Part shown: piece by piece, positions 11,201-21,622 of the stretch
Layout: every line of letters starts with the position of its first letter
Numbering within the stretch: position 1 is the first letter of the stretch
NCBI RefSeq assembly: GCF_035222375.1
Contig: NC_085891.1
Coordinates: forward strand, 2,542,001-2,606,000
Source: Podospora pseudocomata
Taxonomy: Eukaryota > Ascomycota > Sordariomycetes > Sordariales > Podosporaceae
DNA: 64,000 bases
Direction of reading: 5' to 3'
Notes under the pieces: generated by a model
The model's database searches: none
Told to the model about the DNA's origin: nothing
Seen by the model: only the letters and a program-made list of their open reading frames with translations
Position numbers and translations under genes: made by a program

Positions 11201-14200
11201 ACGTAATTCGTGAGACGCTTCATCTGATATTTTGCAGTTCAAGTCAAGCCGGCCCAGCTCCAGCAATATTTCCACCACCCTCCAGTTTTCCCCAATGCCG
11301 GCGTGTAGCAACACATTTGCCCTGTTCTCGTCTTCCGCTTCAAGTTCAATACCTGGCTGAGAAAGAAACAGCCGGAAAAGGGCTTCAGTGGCAGTTTTTG
11401 CCACCATCATTACGGCCGTTCTCCCTTCGCTGTCCCTTGCGTTAATGTTGACTCGACCAGAAGCAAGGAGCTGACGAATAACTGCTTCGCTTTCTGCTCC
11501 GCTATTCCAATTGTCAAGGCCGGTGCATAATTCTAGGAGAGGCGTTTTCCCATTGACATCCACGATGTCAGCATCAATGCTCTCCATCGCGAGCAGCCTT
11601 GCCAGTATCGATCGATGGCTTCTCAGTGCCGCCCAGGCCAGTGCTGTCCGCCCTGTTTGGTCTCGATGATTGGGATCCAGTGTCGGGTCTTCTAGGAGAA
11701 TATCCACAGCCTTCTCGTTTTCAACCATTGCTGCAACAATTAGTGCTGTCCGGCCCTCTTCGTCCGTGTAGCTCGGGTCTACGCCTTCGATCTCCATCAA
11801 CAGGCATGTGGCTGATGCATCACCACTAGCCAAAAGTTCGGAAAAGCTAATGGGCTCATGATTTGGGTCGGCACGATATTTTGACAGGAGCAATCGAAGA
11901 ACTCTCGCGCATCCAGCCTTGGCAGCCCGAAGCAGAAGGTCCCGCACAGCGTTTTGGGAGGCTATCGGGTCTAATAAACCCATCTCGGCCTGCCTGAATA
12001 GCAGTTCGGCGACTTCGTCATGGCGCCTTTGAATCGCGTAGGTCAACATGTCCATGTCTTGGCCATATTGGGGAAACTTGACAACCTTGTCTATACCGTC
12101 CTGTGCGAGCAGAAAACTGACAAGCTGCACATGTCCCCCTTCAACAGCGGCCGATAGAAGATTGGCGTATGGGTCATAAGTCGAAAGGCTCTCATGCCAT
12201 AAAGATCCCGAGCGCCCGACCCTCAAGTTCAGACCATGGAGTTTACTGGTCAACAACAGCTTCACCACTGCGGTATGTCCACCTTTTGCGGCATGCTCAA
12301 GGGCACCGTTCAAGTTGCGGTTTGCACCGTGCAATTGAAGTTTCTCAACAGTTGTGACATGCCCTCGGCTTGCGGCGAGTGAAAGGGCGGTGTGGCCGGC
12401 GTGATTCCGACGGTTAACAGCTATTTGATTATTGCTCAGCAACATGTCAACAAGGGCCTCATACCCTGCTTCAGCAGCCCAAGCAAGAGGTGCGTTGCCG
12501 AGGCTGTCGGTGGTGTTGACATCCACGCCATGGTTCAAGAAGGCTGTGACATTGGTCTGGTTGTTTATAGATGCCGCCACAACCAGGCCACGAGTCTCTA
12601 ATGTAGAAAGAGAGGAAGCCGGTTGACAAAGGAACGTGCTTGGGGGCACTGTACCTGTCAGTACATCCAGATGTGTTTTGACTAATTGGAAACTATCAGA
12701 TGACAACAGTTAGTTATGATCGATGATTGTGTGGATGATGACTACCACGGCATGGCACCTCACCACTATCCTCGTTACTCACCTCTGATCTGACCACAGA
12801 AGGAGCTCATTGATGACTCGATTCGTGAGTTCTCTGTCTCTCTGGCGGGTAAACGACAAACGAAAAAGATTTGCTGTCACATATCGGGCAAGATCTTCAT
12901 GTCTGGGTCGTATCTTCAGATGCAAGACGCCTTTCCGTCGCTTGAAAGCCTCGGGAATAGGCTCTGATGTGGTGAGTAACAACTTGAGGCCGTGGTTTTC
13001 CTGGAGTTTAAGCATCTCCTTGAATAATTCGCTTTGGATATCTGGCGGGCAATGGTTGACGCCGTCCAAGATGATCCACAATCGTGAAAAGCTTGCAACA
13101 ACCCAATCCAGGCCTTGGAGGATGGCGGCGAGATCATCAGCGGCTGGTAAATGGGCATGCGTAGCAATCAATGTTGTGTGGACATCTGACAGGCTCTGCG
13201 CTAGTTGCTGGAATAAACACAAGATGATGGGTGGTAGACCTTGCTCGGTGGGAAGGTCACCCAAGTAGACGTACGCGACTCCTGTCGTGGTATCTTCGCG
13301 GAATCTGTCTTGTAGGGTTTGGATGATAGTCGATGCCATAATTGTTTTGCCAATCCCTTCTTTGCCTGTGCAAACTAAGATATTGCGATTCGGACTGAGT
13401 AACCATGAACGATACTCTTCAGAGGATAGCACCGATAACCAGGTCCCGGGAAATCGTTGTTTGGTATAGGCGGGATGGCGTGTAGTGAAATCACTTGGTG
13501 TAAGCCATCCAGATGCCCCGAAGTATAGAGTGTCGTCGATTCTCCTGTTGCAACAACGACTAGGGAAGCTTGCAAAGCATCAGCATGAACTCACAGATCA
13601 CAGGTGACGATGGGAACTAACGTTGGCAGCAGTTGTTTTGAGGCAAATAGCTCAGTGGTTATCTGCCTCGCACAAGCTGCAACTGTGGTCGCAGGATAAG
13701 CCAGTGAGTCGTCGGCCTTGCAGTTGTCTGTGACGCCTTGAATTAGAAGTGAGGGAAGGTGTCGAATCCCCCACACCAACCCCTGAAGAGTGCCATCCCC
13801 AAATGGTGACATCCCGAAGCCTTTAGTGTTAGGGGCGATAATGACTTGCGGCCCAGGGTTGCCCGGCTCGCAACTTGAGTTTTGATAGATACCAAACAGC
13901 TCAGCTTGAGTGTCGATTCTCCTAAGGGATTCATCCAATGGGCCTCCACGCAAGTATTCCAAACTGCCATCGTCAGAGAGGTTGCTAACCACAACATCTC
14001 CCTTACGAATAACTGCCTCATTGACTCGGTCAGGTAAGTCGTCCTCGATGGTGATAATAACAACCAGTTCAAGTTTCGGGAACCGCGATTTCAAGTCGAA
14101 CATAGAGAACTGGTCGTTGCTTAGATTGGGGTGCCGAAAGTAAACAACAACGCCGAGCTCGGATGCTCTGCCGAATATGAACTGCTGGATAACATCTTTA

Positions 14201-14328
14201 AGCTTTGAGCGCGAGCTTCGAATTGTGCCATGCTCCTCGTCGAGCATAAGCAGAAGTGCTGTCTCAACGAGCTCATCGAAGCACATCCATGCCACTATGT
14301 AGTCGTCATAATTAATGGCTTCACCCAT
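8207..14328 (-). CDS. NLR-like protein: PNP-like / NACHT / ankyrin repeats / HET domain
   Basis: Exons 13595-14328, 12783-13544 and 8207-12692 give 1993 residues. Residues 1-240 resemble the nucleoside-phosphorylase-like N-terminus of fungal NLRs (YIVAWMCFDELVETALLLML, KGDVVVS at 109-115, LLIQGVTDNCKADDSLAYPA near 194-213). Residues about 265-285 (GASGWLTPSDF) link to a NACHT NTPase with Walker A CTGKEGIGKT (about 308) and Walker B LWIILDG (about 400). The splice at 12693-12782 restores FQLVKTHLDVLTG, the usual NLR segment after NACHT. About 20 ankyrin repeats fill roughly 525-1225. A cysteine-bearing linker (CKRCDT, CGFCRL) precedes a complete HET domain (about 1515-1667: ALSYVWG, YLWVDRYCVDQ, VTIIDAAGEESSFGLPGVS, RGWTYQEGLLSRRRLFF) and the usual post-HET region (FPSWSWTGWTG). 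HET domains trigger cell death in vegetative incompatibility; here a nonself-recognition role is inferred. The ATG at 14328 is the likely start, but the frame stays open upstream to an acceptor-like CAG (LVQLQQELLD), so a short extra exon is possible. Confidence 0.9.
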
Positions 14329-14885
14329 ATCGAGTAGCTCTTGCTGGAGCTGGACTAATGTTCTGTCAAGGAAAAATCGTTAGATAGAGGAGCGATGTGG
14401 GCGTGGCAGGCCATTGGTTCCATATTTCAGCATTGGCTGTGCCTTTGCCAAGGAGTCGGCTTCTGATGGTGCTCAGCATGATAGCGATTGTGTCTTGCTG
14501 AAATGAGTTCACTTCAAGTCTGGCCGGATGAAAGGCAGTGCAAAAACAATGTCTTGATGAAGTAGTCGACGAGTGATGGTCAACAAGGTGTTTGATTGCT
14601 GAAAGGAAGCCCAGGATGGCTTGCCCAGAGGAACAGGGAAGCACAGACCATATCAAATCGCTGCACCCACCAAAGATTCCAGGCAGTGTCAGCCACAACA
14701 GAGCTCCAGCATACGCCACACCTCACCTGCATGCTTGGACTTTTTCGAGGCCTTGGAAGTCGCATGCATCTCCAGTCCTAACCTCGATCGACGTCCCCCA
14801 AATCCGACCCATTTATTTGTTACCAACTGAATTCGAACGCCTCAAAACACAGAAACCTCAATCCGCAAAAAAAAAACCTCTCACA
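14329..14885. other. Divergent promoter region, NLR-like gene / Tim13
   Basis: The 557 bases between two divergently read genes. Next to the NLR gene is a possible extra 5' exon end (acceptor-like CAG at about 14363-14365 with CTAAC-type bases before it). Next to Tim13 is a pyrimidine-rich leader ending CTCACAATGG. The open frames here (for example 14366-14719, minus) have no recognisable domain. Confidence 0.55.
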
Positions 14886-15198
14886 ATGGATTCCGAAGGT
14901 GTCAAGAAAGCCATCGTGCAGGCCACTCTCCAAGAGACCAACACAGCCAACGCCCGTGCTCTTATCGAGGTACCTCGCGCCTCTCTCACAATTGATCCCA
15001 GTCCCTAACATGTTTTGTTCTTTCCAGGGTATCACCGGCAGCTGTTTTGAGAAGTGCGTTCCCAAGCCCGGCACCTCCCTCTCCTCGAGCGAAAAGACCT
15101 GCATGTCCTACTGCGTCGAGAAGTACATTGCGTCCTGGAACGAGGTCAACGGCACCTACATCCGGAGGTTACGGCAAGGGGCTGAGGGCAACCACTAA
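14886..15198 (+). CDS. TIM13: Mitochondrial intermembrane-space chaperone Tim13
   Basis: Small TIM chaperone that, with Tim8, escorts hydrophobic precursors such as Tim23 across the intermembrane space. Two exons, 14886-14969 and 15028-15198, give 84 residues, the usual length. The twin CX3C motif is present as CFEKC and CMSYC, separated by PKPGTSLSSSEKT, which is characteristic of Tim13; the helices around it (QETNTANARALIE, YIASWNEVNGTYIRRLRQ) also fit. The intron is 58 bases with donor GTACCT and acceptor TTCCAG. Import would use Mia40-driven disulfide formation, so no presequence is expected and none is seen. It converges with the next gene with only 172 bases between stop codons. Confidence 0.95.
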
Positions 15199-15370
15199 AT
15201 CATTGGCTTGGGACATGTAATGATACTATGTTGTACGATATTGGCATAGAGCAATGGGCAGGGATGGGCAGAGTTGTATATGAATACAGATACCCAAATG
15301 GCTGAGGTGCAACAGATGAATCTTATTATTGCGGTCCGTCGTCCTCCACCCCAAAAGCCATTCAAGTATT

Positions 15371-16615
15371 TCATGGCTCTTTTTTCTTGGCTTCCTCCGC
15401 AGCTCTCTTTCTCGCAAGATACCTCTCCTTCGCGCTCGACACATCCGCCTCCGTCTTCCTGCTCTTTGTCGCAAGCTCAATCTTGGCCGTCTCCTCCGCT
15501 TCTTCCTGCCTCGACCGCTTGAGCGTCTCCTCAAGCTGCGCTTCCAGCATCCTCGTCTGCCTCTCCCGCATAGCTTGTTTCCCACCAGGTGCATAAACAC
15601 CCCTACTTCCCTGGCTTGGGCCATTGCTCTTCACCTTCTCCTGTTGCCTCGCCTTCTCCTGCTGTACCTCCGCCTTCTTCTTCGGCGCCACATTCAATCC
15701 CCCCTTCAGCAACTGCCTCTTATCCACCACCTCCCCATCATCATTGATCAACACATTCCCACCCTGCGCATTAATCTCCCTAGCCCTCTCAGTCGCGCTC
15801 TTTTCCTCCTCCTCTTTTGGCCCAGCTTCAGCTTCGCCATCTGGCTTCTTCGCCGCATTTTGCGCCGCCAAAACAATAGCCGCATGCTCCTGCTCCTTCT
15901 GCTCCAGCATCTTTTTATAAAAATCCGTCATTCCCTTCCCCTTATTCTTTTTGGCCTCTTCCTCCTCCCTCCTCTTCTCCTCCTCTTCCAACCGCCTATT
16001 CTCCTCCTGCTGCCGCTTATACGCCTCGGTGACGAACTTTTCTTTATCAGCAAACTCCTCCCCCTCTGCCTCCCGTTCTCGTTTTAGGCGCTTTTCCTCC
16101 GCTATTTGCCTATCCCTTTCTCTTTGCGAGGCAGCTTGTTGGAGAGCAGAGAAATACTTTGGTTTCTTCTCCGCGGCTGCCTCGTCTTCTGACTTGGGCT
16201 TTTTGGCAGCCTTGAAGGAGTCGTAGACGGCATCGTAGTCGTAGATGGAAGGGTCGGCGGACTCAGCTTCTTTGGCGTATTTTCGGGAGGCTAGGGCGCT
16301 GGAGAGGTCGGTGAATTCCCCTGTTGGTTGGAGGGTTTTGGATGATGGGGTTTTGCTTGGGGGGGCGGAAGGGGGTTTGGAGGATTTTTTGTGTCTTTTT
16401 CGTGAGTCGGAGTCGTTGTCGTTATTGATTGATGAGGGGGTGCCGAAGCCGTCGATTTCGGTGATTGATACTGAGGTTTGGGGAGCTTCGTTGTCGTCGT
16501 CGTCGTCGTCGCCTAGGCCGCCGAAGGGGGCTGGCTTTTTGCGCGCGGGGAGGGTGGGTTTTTTGGAGGGGGGGCCGGATTTTTTGAGGCCGAAGGAGAT
16601 AACTGGTTTGCTCAT
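15371..16615 (-). CDS. NSRP1/CCDC55-like nuclear splicing regulator (DUF2040)
   Basis: Intronless, 414 residues. The start chosen is the ATG at 16615 (MSKPVISFGLKKSGPPSKK), which matches the usual opening of the family; the frame is open further up but that part looks like leader. An acidic run DDDDDDNEAP is near residue 38. The DUF2040 core follows: PSIYDYDAVYDSFKAAKK, KKPKYFSALQQAASQRERDR, then EREAEGEEFADKEKFVTEAY and a long charged coiled coil rich in Glu, Arg and Lys ending MTDFYKKMLEQ. In animals NSRP1 sits in nuclear speckles and affects alternative splice-site choice; that role is inferred here from family membership. Basic C-terminal segments (KSRKTEADVSSAKERYLARK) could serve nuclear targeting. 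Confidence 0.88.
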   Translation of the reverse strand: MSKPVISFGLKKSGPPSKKPTLPARKKPAPFGGLGDDDDDDNEAPQTSVSITEIDGFGTPSSINNDNDSDSRKRHKKSSKPPSAPPSKTPSSKTLQPTGEFTDLSSALASRKYAKEAESADPSIYDYDAVYDSFKAAKKPKSEDEAAAEKKPKYFSALQQAASQRERDRQIAEEKRLKREREAEGEEFADKEKFVTEAYKRQQEENRRLEEEEKRREEEEAKKNKGKGMTDFYKKMLEQKEQEHAAIVLAAQNAAKKPDGEAEAGPKEEEEKSATERAREINAQGGNVLINDDGEVVDKRQLLKGGLNVAPKKKAEVQQEKARQQEKVKSNGPSQGSRGVYAPGGKQAMRERQTRMLEAQLEETLKRSRQEEAEETAKIELATKSRKTEADVSSAKERYLARKRAAEEAKKKEP

Positions 16616-17778
16616 TGTGTCCTGTGGTGCTGTGAAAAGGGACTGGAAGTGGAAGTTGGGTGGTGTTGTCGCATTGTCGCAAACTGAGGATGCGCGAGAG
16701 ATGTCAACCGTCAATTGAAGTGGAGCTTCACCAGCCACAGCTGCTTATCGGATGACGATAAGCTATCCCGGCAGGCAATGGGAGCCCTGACATCATCTTT
16801 CATAAGCTAAAACTCACTTCTCATTTGAATCAAGAGAATTATTCGTTGTCTTCCTATATTCTCCGCCTGTCTAGGAATGATAACATGGTGAAGCCAAGTT
16901 TTGGGTGCCAATATCATTTGAATCGAGTCGAGAGCATATTGATACATAGGTGATCAGACGTAAGACTTGCCATATATTCAGCTAAAGATGTCCGAGATTC
17001 ATTTTCGTCCAAACTTTGTTCTCGGTGGTTGGCTCCCTCGTGGCGACCTCATCTCCCTCCATCAAAGTCACCAGAGTAGACTTGGCGAACCGATATGCGG
17101 TAAATCAAAGCGAATCCAAATCATGGACTGCCAGGTTCAAACATTCAACAAGGCGTTATTTAAACAGTGGAGGTTATAACTTACGGATGGTGTGTAGACA
17201 GAAAAGCACGCCGTGTCATGACTCTTCATCAGAACTACTGGTAAGTTGACCTCGTACTCCCAAAAACTTTGTTGTTGACCTTTATTGAATAGATTGAACT
17301 CGTTCCACGTGCTCGATATGATTTTCCCGTCAATCAGAAAACACCCGATTGGGATCTTGACAGCCCGCCTTGGCCCTATACGGCCTTGAAGGTAACGGGA
17401 GCGGGAAGTAACAACAGCCTAATATATTCGGTGCTGCATTACAAGCGAAGACTTTGACTGCCGATGTACCCCACAAAGCATGCACAGGGCACATATCCAA
17501 TACCATATCACTATTCTAAGTGCTTGTTATTAACGGAATGGTTGACTTGATGAGCAAACCTTGGAACAGGGTACATGGCTGGCTGACAAAAGGTCGGTAC
17601 TTGAATTTTGCGAGGACGAGGTCTCGATCGACACTGTCAAAGTCGAGCTCGTTGTGTATTTAAATGGCAGAGATTTCTGTGTCCTTGTCATATAGTCTCT
17701 TGCCTGGTCTGATCCATACTCAGGAGTATCGAGTGAGCCCAACGAGAGAGGAACGCCAGCGACCATACTTTACTCACC
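16616..17778. other. Divergent promoter region, NSRP1-like / DUF1996
   Basis: Nearly 1.2 kb between divergent genes. The base composition is more AT-rich than its neighbours (for example 16790-17000 and 17400-17560) and no open frame shows a recognisable domain. No repeat or tRNA was recognised. Confidence 0.5.
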
Positions 17779-18780
17779 ATGCACTGGACCAATGTTCTCA
17801 CAGCGGCCATCATGCCCTTGACAGGCGTACGGGCAGCCATGCTCCGATTCTCCTGCTCCCAGCTCGTCGTCGACCGTCTCGACCCTCTCGTCAACCCCGG
17901 CCAAGTCCCGTCTCCCCATCTTCATCAAATCGTCGGTGGAAACTCATTCAACGTCACTATGGACCCCAATATCAACGACATCTCCGAATCCTCAACCTGC
18001 ACCTCCTGCCAGTTCACCGAAGACTTCTCCAACTACTGGACCGCCGTGCTCTTCTTCAAAGCCCGAAACGGCACCTATAAGCGTGTCAACACCATCGGCA
18101 ACGGCCTGGGCTACTCGGCATCCAACGGAGGCCAAACAGTCTACTACATCTCCAATGGCCCGGTCACAGCCTTCAAGCCCGGCTTTCGCATGGTAGTGGG
18201 CAACCCCGCCTTCCGCACCCAAGCCCAAGCCCGCACCAATCCAGCCCTGCAGTTCACCTGCCTTGCCTCCCCCATGACGCGCTCAGGATATCGATATGAC
18301 TTCCCCACCGACACCTGCGCAGGAGGAATCATGGTCACCGTCCGCTTCCCTACCTGCTGGGACGGCAAAAACACCGACTCCCCCGACCACCAAAGCCACG
18401 TTGCCTACCCCGTCAACCGGAACTGCCCCTCTACCCACCCCATCAAGATCCCCGAGGTGTTTTATGAGACATACTGGGACACCCGGCCGTTCAACAACAA
18501 GGCGCTCTGGCCAGCGGATGGGTCGCAGCCGTTTGTGTGGTCGTTTGGTGACAAGACTGGGTATGGCAACCACGGGGATTACATCTTTGGGTGGAAGGGG
18601 GATGCGCTGCAGCGGGCGATGGATGCGAACTGCAATAGTGATTTGATTCAGGACAGGCTGAACTGTCCGACGCTGAAGAGCCAGAGTATTGTCAATGCGA
18701 ACAAGTGCTCGATTCAGAGGAAGGTGAAGGAGGATTTGGATGGGTGGTTGGAGGAGTTGCCCGGGGGTGGGATGGAGTAG
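17779..18780 (+). CDS. Secreted DUF1996 protein
   Basis: Intronless, 333 residues. The N-terminus (MHWTNVLTAAIMPLTGVRAA) is a signal peptide, followed by MLRFSCSQLVVDRLDPLVNP, the standard opening of DUF1996 proteins. Other hallmarks are PSPHLHQIVGGNSFN, CTSCQFTEDFSNYWTAVLFF, a central RMVVGNPAFR, CWDGKNTDSPDHQSHVAYP and HGDYIFGWKGDALQRAMD. The many histidines, tryptophans and paired cysteines suit an extracellular enzyme or wall-associated protein. Several members are induced on plant biomass, but the reaction is not known to me, so no activity is assigned. The C-terminus (LDGWLEELPGGGME) has no GPI signal. The length is shorter than members with C-terminal WSC or binding modules, which are absent here. 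Confidence 0.9.
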   Translation: MHWTNVLTAAIMPLTGVRAAMLRFSCSQLVVDRLDPLVNPGQVPSPHLHQIVGGNSFNVTMDPNINDISESSTCTSCQFTEDFSNYWTAVLFFKARNGTYKRVNTIGNGLGYSASNGGQTVYYISNGPVTAFKPGFRMVVGNPAFRTQAQARTNPALQFTCLASPMTRSGYRYDFPTDTCAGGIMVTVRFPTCWDGKNTDSPDHQSHVAYPVNRNCPSTHPIKIPEVFYETYWDTRPFNNKALWPADGSQPFVWSFGDKTGYGNHGDYIFGWKGDALQRAMDANCNSDLIQDRLNCPTLKSQSIVNANKCSIQRKVKEDLDGWLEELPGGGME

Positions 18781-19504
18781 ATAGTAGATAGTAGATCAAG
18801 AAAGAATGAAGTTGAGGCTGAAAGTCCAAGTCCAAGTCCACGTGGGAAGTGTTGAGCCGAGCACCTTGAAGGTCACCACCCCCCTACCCCCTGAACTGCA
18901 TGTGGCCACACTTTTGACGACCATGTCATGCAGTCAGCTTCCCCGATGGCCACAAGACGGCGGGAATGAGCAGAGATGACGCAGTCAGCAGTTAGCCGAA
19001 GGCAATGCTTTGTGCTTTGTCTTTTTCACCTGTGATTTGTATCTCGGGATAAGCCATCCTACAGGTTGCAGCACGATCCTTTCTCTCTGAAAAAGCCCAG
19101 TTCACAGCTGAAAGCTGCAAGTGGAGCGGGGTCTTAGTGAAACGTAATGACCACATTGGCACACCCCACGGGGGAGCTTGCCAATGGCGGGGTTGTGCTT
19201 GGGAGCTGCCTCACTGTGGCTCCAAGGAGGCAGCTCGCTATTATTTTGTGAGATATTTTAAGAGGTCAACACAGCTGTTGTTGGAGGCCTTATCAAGACC
19301 CGATTCTTGGCCTTTTGCTTTGCCTCTTGGCGGCTTCTCACTCACTTCAGCTGCTCTGCTTCTTGGGTACCTCACTGAAAAAACATTTGCAAGACTTGTC
19401 TCTTGGGAACGAACCTAACCTGTTTGCTTTTCAACCCCTTTTACTTACTTACACATTTGCTTTCTATCGGCTGTTTGCTTGAGCTCTTTACAGAGTGACA
19501 CAAT
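18781..19504. other. DUF1996 3' flank and phospholipase C promoter
   Basis: About 720 bases between two plus-strand genes. A small near-repeat TAGATAGTAGATAGTAGAT spans the DUF1996 stop region (18778-18797), and a GTCCAAGTCCAAGTCCACGTG stretch lies near 18822-18842. The stretch before 19505 is pyrimidine-rich. No gene is supportable. Confidence 0.55.
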
Positions 19505-21622
19505 ATGGCGGCAGCATATGAACATCTTCCCGATGGTGCACACCAGGCCGGTGGTGGTGTCTCTGGCCGCGTGCACCGAGTGAGAGATCTCAAGCCTCAT
19601 GTCCTTGATCATCTCAGAAAGGTCTACAGTGCCCACGGCAAGGACAGCTGGACCCCCGAACAGACGGCTGTTTTCCTGAAGACGGTTCAGCACGATACAC
19701 CCTCGGAACTTGCCCTGGAACTGGCTGACGATAAGGACTGGGAGTTGGTCACTTTTCTCAAGTACATGACTTCAGAAGTGACCAGTGCCGTTGCACCCCC
19801 TGAGGAAGTCGACCTTTCTTGGCCCCTATCTGCCTACTTCATCAGCTCCAGCCACAACACCTACTTGACCGGAAACCAGCTGTCGAGTGACTCCAGCGCC
19901 GATGCCTACAGGAATGTTTTGAAGAGAGGTTGCAGATGCATCGAGGTGGATGTCTGGGATGGAGATGAGCCGGATTCCGACAGCGATACCAGCATCAGTA
20001 GCAGTGACGAGGAAGGGGTCACGTCCAAGTCCAAGAAGAGACTGAGCTCGGTCAAGGACAAGCTTCCTAGCTCCCTGACGAGCAAGTTGGAAAAGACGTC
20101 TTTGGGTAAGAAATTGGACAAACATATCAGTACTGCTTCCACCATCACCACCCCCCGATCCAGCACCATCACCAAAACTGCCACCAAATCGCCCACTCCC
20201 ACATCACCTCCCTCTGCGAAGGACAAAAACAAGGAAAAGAAGACCGCAAACTCATCATCAAAAATAGGTTCCAACACAGACTCAGGCGCGCCCCTGACCA
20301 AGTCAACCTCGACCTCTTCCGGCCCAGCAGGCCCAACCATCCACCGCGCCCCCTCCCTCAAGGAACCTCGTGTTTACCACGGCTACACCCTCACCAAAGA
20401 AGTCTCCTTCCGCGAAGTCTGCCTCGCAATCCGCGAAACAGCCTTCGAAACAACCGACTCCCCCCTCATCGTCTCCCTCGAGGTCCACTGCAGCCCCGAA
20501 CAGCAACTCACCATGGTAGCCATCATGACCGAAACCTGGGGCGACCTCCTTCTCCCCGAACCAAAAGAAGACGCCACATGCCTCCCCGCCCCCGGCGACT
20601 TGAAGGGTAAAATCCTCGTCAAGGTCAAATACACCCCTCCCCCATCCGCCTCCTCCACCTCCCTCCCCGGCAGCGACACCCCCCCCGAAAACATCGACCC
20701 CTCCACCACCAAACCAAAAAAACCCTCCAAGATCATCCACGCCCTCTCAAAACTGGGCATCTACACCCGTGGCGTCTCCTTCAAATCCCTGACCCAACCG
20801 GAAGCCTCAATGCCGACCCACATCTTCTCCCTCTCCGAGTCCGGCGTCTCCGAAGTCCACGCCAAATCAGCCCAGGACCTGTTTGAGCACAACCGCCGCT
20901 ACCTCATGCGGGCTTACCCGTCAGGGTTAAGGATCCGATCGTCAAACCTCGACCCAGCAGTCTTTTGGCGCAAAGGGATCCAAGTCGTCGCACTAAACTG
21001 GCAAAACTGGGACGAAGGCATGATGCTAAACGAGGGGATGTTTGCAGGCACAAACGGCTATGTTCTCAAGCCAGAAGGCTACCGCCCCCACGAACCCCTC
21101 CCCCCAACCTCTCCCTCCGCCGGTACCGCCCCCCAAGCAAACGCGGTGACGCACTACACAATGGACCTCACCATCGCCGTCCTCGCGGCGCAGGACATAC
21201 CCCTCCCCCTGGGCGACACCAAACCCTCGGGCTTCCGCCCTTACCTCAAGGTCGAGATCCACGTCGAGGAGCCCGGCGAGCGGCACGGCACAACCGCCGC
21301 CGCTTCTTCCTCGATCCCCGACGACGGCAAGGAAAAGGAGGGCGAGTACAAGGCAAAGACCAAGTCCCTCAAGGGCACCGTCGACCCTGACTGGAAAGGG
21401 CAAGAACTGGTCTTCAAGGGCATCCCCGGCGTGGTGCCAGAGCTGAGCTTTGTCAGGTTCTTGGTGAGGGATGACGAGATTGGAAAGGACAGCTTGGCCG
21501 CGTGGGCGTGCGTGAGGTTGGATAGGTTGAGGGAGGGGTATAGGTTTGTGCATCTGATGGATGGAAGGGGGGTCGAGACGGAGGGGGTGGTTTTGGTCAA
21601 GGTGGAGAGGAGGCTGTACTAG
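19505..21622 (+). CDS. Phosphoinositide-specific phospholipase C
   Basis: Hydrolyses phosphatidylinositol 4,5-bisphosphate to inositol trisphosphate and diacylglycerol. Intronless, 705 residues. An EF-hand-like helical region (about 25-100) precedes the X box (WPLSAYFISSSHNTYLTGNQ, catalytic His117) and, after CRCIEVDVWDGDEP, a Ser/Thr/Lys-rich insert of about 130 residues (155-288). The X box resumes at YHGYTLTKEVSFREV with the second catalytic His292 and SLEVHCSPEQQ. The Y box contains GVSFKSLTQPEAS, YLMRAYPSGLRIRSSNLDP and ALNWQNWDEGMMLNEGMF. A C-terminal C2 domain follows (LTIAVLAAQDIPLP to the end), with an alanine/glycine-rich loop. No PH domain is seen, as in several fungal delta-type enzymes. 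It is probably calcium-dependent and membrane-recruited through C2. Confidence 0.95.
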   Translation: MAAAYEHLPDGAHQAGGGVSGRVHRVRDLKPHVLDHLRKVYSAHGKDSWTPEQTAVFLKTVQHDTPSELALELADDKDWELVTFLKYMTSEVTSAVAPPEEVDLSWPLSAYFISSSHNTYLTGNQLSSDSSADAYRNVLKRGCRCIEVDVWDGDEPDSDSDTSISSSDEEGVTSKSKKRLSSVKDKLPSSLTSKLEKTSLGKKLDKHISTASTITTPRSSTITKTATKSPTPTSPPSAKDKNKEKKTANSSSKIGSNTDSGAPLTKSTSTSSGPAGPTIHRAPSLKEPRVYHGYTLTKEVSFREVCLAIRETAFETTDSPLIVSLEVHCSPEQQLTMVAIMTETWGDLLLPEPKEDATCLPAPGDLKGKILVKVKYTPPPSASSTSLPGSDTPPENIDPSTTKPKKPSKIIHALSKLGIYTRGVSFKSLTQPEASMPTHIFSLSESGVSEVHAKSAQDLFEHNRRYLMRAYPSGLRIRSSNLDPAVFWRKGIQVVALNWQNWDEGMMLNEGMFAGTNGYVLKPEGYRPHEPLPPTSPSAGTAPQANAVTHYTMDLTIAVLAAQDIPLPLGDTKPSGFRPYLKVEIHVEEPGERHGTTAAASSSIPDDGKEKEGEYKAKTKSLKGTVDPDWKGQELVFKGIPGVVPELSFVRFLVRDDEIGKDSLAAWACVRLDRLREGYRFVHLMDGRGVETEGVVLVKVERRLY

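Noticed and set aside
16616-16738. N-terminal extension of the NSRP1-like frame
   Set aside because: The usual family start (MSKPVISFGLKK) lies at 16615 and the extra codons look like leader.
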